In this document: in pieces, positions 16,489-18,748 of the stretch
How positions within the stretch are numbered: the stretch's first letter is position 1
How the letters are laid out: the number at the start of each line of letters is the position of its first letter
Assembly: GCA_035551935.1 (NCBI GenBank)
Contig: DASZMJ010000110.1
Location: 1-18,748 of the forward strand
DNA length: 18,748 nt
Direction of reading: 5' to 3'
Source of the DNA: DASZMJ01 sp035551935
GTDB taxonomy: Bacteria > Planctomycetota > Planctomycetia > Isosphaerales > Isosphaeraceae
Made by a program: the position numbers and the translations under genes
The notes under the pieces: generated by a model
The model's input: the letters and a program-made list of their open reading frames with translations, nothing else
Told to the model about the DNA's origin: nothing
The model's database searches: none

Positions 16489-16509
16489 AGTGCTGAGTGC
16501 TGAGTGCTG
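16489..16509. repeat. 7-bp tandem repeat, three units
   Basis: AGTGCTG occurs three times head to tail (16489-16509), followed by a partial AG. It lies in the 169-bp interval between the kinase stop and the stop of the convergent gene. Confidence 0.85.
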
Positions 16510-16605
16510 AGGGGCGACGCTCCATCGCGCACCCCGAGCACCGCCGACCCCTTCGGATCGGCCTTGACTGATGAAATGCGGTGCTCCGGGGCCCGATTTC
16601 GGGCC

Positions 16606-17739
16606 TCAGAAGCGTCGCGGCGGGGCCGTCGCGGGCGTCGGGGCCACGCCGACGACGACCGAGGAGGCCGGCCGGGGAGCGGCGGGCACGTAAGAATCAT
16701 CAAAACGCCTCTCGGACTCGGGAGTTGCGTCATTCTTCGGTTCGTTCCGCGCCGGCGCTTCGGGGGCCGGCGGGGTGGGCTCGGGGGGCGTCCAGGCGGG
16801 CTCGTTCTCGCTGCTGGAGAGGATGCGGCCGTAGAGCTTCAGCCGCGCGTTCTTGCACGCGATCAGCGCCGTCGAGAGCTGCCGGAAGCTGCGCTGGTGG
16901 TCCTGCAAGTAGCGATGCCGCCGCGACCACTCGTCCGACGTGTCGACGGCCGCCGCGTCGAGGACCTGTTGCCGCTGCTCGGCCTCCTCGGCCTCCAGCT
17001 CCGGCAGCAGCGAGGCCAGCGCCTCCCATTCCTGGGCGATGAGCGCGCGGAGCCGCTCCATCGGCCGGTCCGCGTCGATCGCGATGCCCTTCTCGGTGTA
17101 CTGGGCGTGGGTCTTGAGGTGCGCGTCGCAGGCGACGTCCAGCGCCATGACCAGGCCATGCACCTCGCGGGCGCGCTCGTCGTCGAGGTCGCCCGGGGCG
17201 CAGCCGAGCATCGTCAGCATCCGCTCGCGCCACTCGGGGCAGAGGTGGCCGCTGCCGGTGAGCTGCTCGTCCAGCTCCTCCCACCTGGCGATCAGCCAAC
17301 GCACGCCGTCGGCGCGGGCCAGCAGGGGCACGATCAGGTCCTGCCGGCCGCGGCCGACGAGCGCGGTCGTCTCCGTGAGGCTCTGGGCGCGCCCCGCGTC
17401 GAACGCCTCACCGGCCTGGCGGATGCGGGCCGACGCCGCGGCGGCGTCGGCCTTGCGGACGCGGCCGATGGCGACGGTGGCACAGCACATGTTGAATACG
17501 AGGTTGCGTTCCTCTTCGGTCGTCGGCTGCTGCTCTTTGATCCAGAGCGCCAGCAGCCGTTCGAATTCGGCGGGATCTTCGCCCGGCAGGACCGGCGCCA
17601 GCGAGCAGAGGCCATGAAGGAGCGCGTTCTTGGCGGCTCTGGCCTTGCCCTCGTCGGTGCGCGGGCCGGTGGCCTTCTGGGCGTTGGCGCGGCGGGCGGC
17701 GAACTGGGCGGGGCTGAGCTTCGACCGGGAATTCGCCAT
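16606..17739 (-). CDS. hypothetical protein with N-terminal RANAQK/TGPRT/GKAR motif
   Basis: This 377-residue protein is a type common in planctomycetes, with the N-terminal signature FAARRANAQKATGPRT, DEGKARAAKNALLHGL (about 13-43). Elsewhere this reads 'RANA-KSTGPRTPEGKA-SS-NAL-HGL' at the start of uncharacterised proteins. The middle (about 60-300) is helical and acidic, with ADGVRWLIARWEELDEQL and RHRYLQDHQRSFRQLSTALI typical of this group. The last 65 residues are Pro/Ala-rich and probably disordered. There is no signal peptide or membrane segment. The basic N-terminal motif might bind nucleic acid, but I know of no proven function. The ATG at 17739 has GAGG about 9 nt upstream; the open frame continues further, but the signature should start the protein. 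It is convergent with the kinase gene and divergent from the membrane protein gene at 18034. Confidence 0.85.
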   Translation of the reverse strand: MANSRSKLSPAQFAARRANAQKATGPRTDEGKARAAKNALLHGLCSLAPVLPGEDPAEFERLLALWIKEQQPTTEEERNLVFNMCCATVAIGRVRKADAAAASARIRQAGEAFDAGRAQSLTETTALVGRGRQDLIVPLLARADGVRWLIARWEELDEQLTGSGHLCPEWRERMLTMLGCAPGDLDDERAREVHGLVMALDVACDAHLKTHAQYTEKGIAIDADRPMERLRALIAQEWEALASLLPELEAEEAEQRQQVLDAAAVDTSDEWSRRHRYLQDHQRSFRQLSTALIACKNARLKLYGRILSSSENEPAWTPPEPTPPAPEAPARNEPKNDATPESERRFDDSYVPAAPRPASSVVVGVAPTPATAPPRRF

Positions 17740-17914
17740 GATCGGGGACCTCGAATGGAGCGGTTTCGTGTGGGAAGAGTCGGGCACATCGCCGACGACG
17801 CGCACCCGTCGGAATTGCGTCGACCTATAACCTCGAAAAGACGGGCCGGATTTATAACCGAATTCCGGAAAAAGTCGCGCGAGACGACTCGGGCCGGGCT
17901 CTGGCAGACCCTCC

Positions 17915-17952
17915 TCGTCGCAGGCACGCCCCGCGGGGCGTGCCTGCGACGA
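17915..17952. repeat. perfect 38-bp palindrome
   Basis: Arms 17915-17933 and 17934-17952 are exact reverse complements with no spacer, centred on a CCCGCGGG core. It lies just upstream of a good promoter (17962-17990), in the divergent region between two genes, so it is either a REP/MITE-like element or a large operator. As RNA it would be an uninterrupted hairpin. Confidence 0.9.
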
Positions 17953-17961
17953 AGACGTTCG

Positions 17962-17990
17962 TTGACGGGCCGTCGGCGCGCGCGTATCAT
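17962..17990 (+). promoter_or_regulatory. promoter for the small membrane protein gene
   Basis: TTGACG (17962-17967), a 17-bp spacer and TATCAT (17985-17990) make a strong sigma-70-type promoter about 35 nt before the expected leader of the gene at 18034. The first 11 bases, TTGACGGGCCG, match the two promoter repeats around hicBA. Confidence 0.65.
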
Positions 17991-18033
17991 TCGGGCCGGG
18001 CATGCATCCCTTCCGCGAAGGCATGGAGGTCCC

Positions 18034-18477
18034 ATGGCCACCGAAGTCGAGCGGCCGACGGCGCCCAATCGGCGTGGGCCCCGCGTGCGGCAGGTCTCGC
18101 TGCGGCTCACGCTGCTGCTGGTCGCCGTCGTCGCCGTCGGGATGGCGGGCTATCGCCAGTGGAGGCGGTATCACACGATCGTGACCGCCGTTTACGCGGT
18201 CGACGACCTCGTCCCCGCGGACCCGCCGGGCGCCGACGCCTTCCAGCCCTTGATGGATGAGGTCGCGGCGACCGTCCAGCCGGGGAGCTGGCAGGCCCAC
18301 GGCGGCGACGGGACGATGATCCCTTTCATGTTGAATCGGTCGCTCCTCGTGCGGAACAACGTCGCCGCGCACGAACAGGTCCGCGCGTTCCTGGGGCGGA
18401 AGCGGGCCGCCTCGGGGACGAGGCCGGTCCGCGAGCCGGGGCCTACCTCATCTCGGGTCGCCGGGGGTACGCCGTGA
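18034..18477 (+). CDS. small single-pass membrane protein, planctomycete type
   Basis: This 147-residue protein starts with a basic, Arg-rich N-terminus (1-22) and one membrane helix (about 22-40, SLRLTLLLVAVVAVGMAGY), then a soluble domain. Residues 53-121 read VYAVDDLVP, FQPLMDEVAATVQPGSWQ, GGDGTMIPFMLNRSLLVRN and AAHEQVRAFL. This resembles a planctomycete domain with 'Y-V-DLV ... I--TV-PDSW---GG-G-I-PF--N-SLVV-----HEQ--'. I recall it as secretin-N-domain-like in larger proteins, but its function is unproven. GGAGG is 5 nt before the ATG. The last 25 residues (ASGTRPVREPGPTSSRVAGG) look disordered. The stop TGA overlaps the GTG of a HicA-like remnant as GTGA, indicating a former operon. The gene lies after the promoter at 17962 and the palindrome. 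Confidence 0.72.
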   Translation: MATEVERPTAPNRRGPRVRQVSLRLTLLLVAVVAVGMAGYRQWRRYHTIVTAVYAVDDLVPADPPGADAFQPLMDEVAATVQPGSWQAHGGDGTMIPFMLNRSLLVRNNVAAHEQVRAFLGRKRAASGTRPVREPGPTSSRVAGGTP

Positions 18478-18539
18478 GCAAGGTCGCCAAGACGCTGGAT
18501 CGCGTCCTCCGCGGCACGTCCGACGCGAGTATCCGCTGA
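18474..18539 (+). pseudogene. truncated HicA-like toxin, N-terminal fragment
   Basis: A 21-codon frame starting with GTG at 18474 reads V-SKVAKTLDRVLRGTSDASI-R and stops at 18539. This matches, by memory, the N-terminus of a second HicA-like group ('K-LEK-LRG-SDANI-F-DLC-LL--LGF--R-RGSHHIF'). In that group the next residues would be Phe and Asp/Glu; here a TGA follows and all of the catalytic part is missing. A long palindromic element starts 21 nt later, so insertion or deletion linked to it probably destroyed the gene. The next bases in another frame read L-N-L, which recalls the 'ILNLQ' found further into the family and would fit an internal deletion, but this is weak. It overlaps the preceding gene by 4 nt. 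Confidence 0.5.
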
Positions 18540-18559
18540 ACCTGGGTCGCGGCCGCGGC

Positions 18560-18622
18560 GGGTGGCACGCCCTGCAAGGGCGTGGTGGGGTGGAGACCAC
18601 GCCCTTGCAGGGCGTGCCACCC
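18560..18622. repeat. 27-bp perfect inverted repeat (REP/MITE-like hairpin)
   Basis: Arms 18560-18586 and 18596-18622 are exact reverse complements around a 9-nt loop. The arm contains GGCACGCCC, which is also in the palindrome at 17915. Strong hairpins like this recur as dispersed elements in planctomycete genomes as I recall them, so an REP-like element is the best reading. It lies right after the broken hicA. Confidence 0.88.
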
Positions 18623-18676
18623 TACGCCGTCCACGATCCCTTCGCCGTCTGGCTTGGAACTGGTGACTATGCAAAG

Positions 18677-18743
18677 ACTTCGAGCCTCCGGTACGCTTTG
18701 GGTTTTTCCACGACACCAAGCGCGTCCCACGGAGGCTCGAAGT
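18677..18743. repeat. 14-bp inverted repeat near the window end
   Basis: ACTTCGAGCCTCCG (18677-18690) and CGGAGGCTCGAAGT (18730-18743) are perfect reverse complements around 39 nt that include a T-run (18703-18707). The outer edges also carry partial GGTGACT/AGTGACC similarity. It could be the ends of a small mobile element or a regulatory hairpin; the window stops 5 bases after it. I see no gene in 18623-18748. Confidence 0.75.
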
Positions 18744-18748
18744 GACCT

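Noticed and set aside
13947..16733. Minus-strand extension of the TPR gene reading frame
   Set aside because: It is open only because it is antisense to the kinase and hicBA genes. The signal peptide and ribosome site fix the TPR start at 13946.
16504..18033. Plus-strand open frame running into the small membrane protein
   Set aside because: It is antisense to the RANAQK-motif gene. The promoter, GGAGG site and membrane helix place the real start at 18034.
18443..18730. Minus-strand frames at the window end
   Set aside because: They cross the two inverted repeats, lack a ribosome site and show no family pattern.

Overview
The window is very GC-rich. It reads as chromosomal DNA from a planctomycete, most likely of the Isosphaeraceae (Singulisphaera/Paludisphaera/Tautonia-like). 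The pointers are a DUF1501 protein with a Tat-type leader, a DUF6869 protein, a Uma2 nuclease, a protein with the 'RANAQK-TGPRT-EGKAR' N-terminal motif, and the mix of strong Shine-Dalgarno sites with starts that have none. No rRNA, tRNA or CRISPR array was recognised.

Layout. (1) 1-1404, minus strand: a small coiled-coil protein, a sigma-70 family factor and a CsrA-like translational regulator, probably one transcription unit. (2) 1405-5233, plus strand: mutY, starting from a promoter back-to-back with the promoter of unit 1, then clpX behind its own promoter and a leader of about 260 nt, then a Uma2-family gene. (3) 5230-7653, minus: a DUF1501 gene followed by a D-2-hydroxyacid dehydrogenase; the dehydrogenase shares its CTAG stop with the convergent Uma2 gene. 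(4) 7654-8589: a decayed mobile-element or transposase-like remnant and unassigned DNA, then a DUF6869 gene (8590-8919). (5) 8945-12218, minus: an HlyD/ABC-ATPase/permease export operon of the YbhG-F-S type, with both junctions overlapping as ATGA. (6) 12342-13946, minus: a secreted or anchored kinesin-light-chain-like TPR protein. (7) 14109-16436, plus: a hicB-hicA toxin-antitoxin pair between two copies of an 18-bp repeat that each look like a promoter, then an FHA-GAF-histidine kinase. (8) 16437-18748: a planctomycete-type hypothetical gene, a perfect 38-bp palindrome, a small membrane protein gene whose stop overlaps the start of a truncated HicA-like gene, and two more long inverted repeats.

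How it fits together. Most of the window is ordinary housekeeping and accessory content: DNA repair, proteolysis, export and signalling. The most interesting observations are four. The MutY catalytic-Asp position appears to be Glu. The hicBA module is bracketed by promoter-like direct repeats, one of which encodes the end of HicA. The string TTGACGGGCCG recurs upstream of three transcription units. Palindromic REP/MITE-like elements sit beside a broken second hicA. No clear, wholly new multi-gene system was found.

Family names come from recognising motifs by eye. No database search or structure prediction was run.
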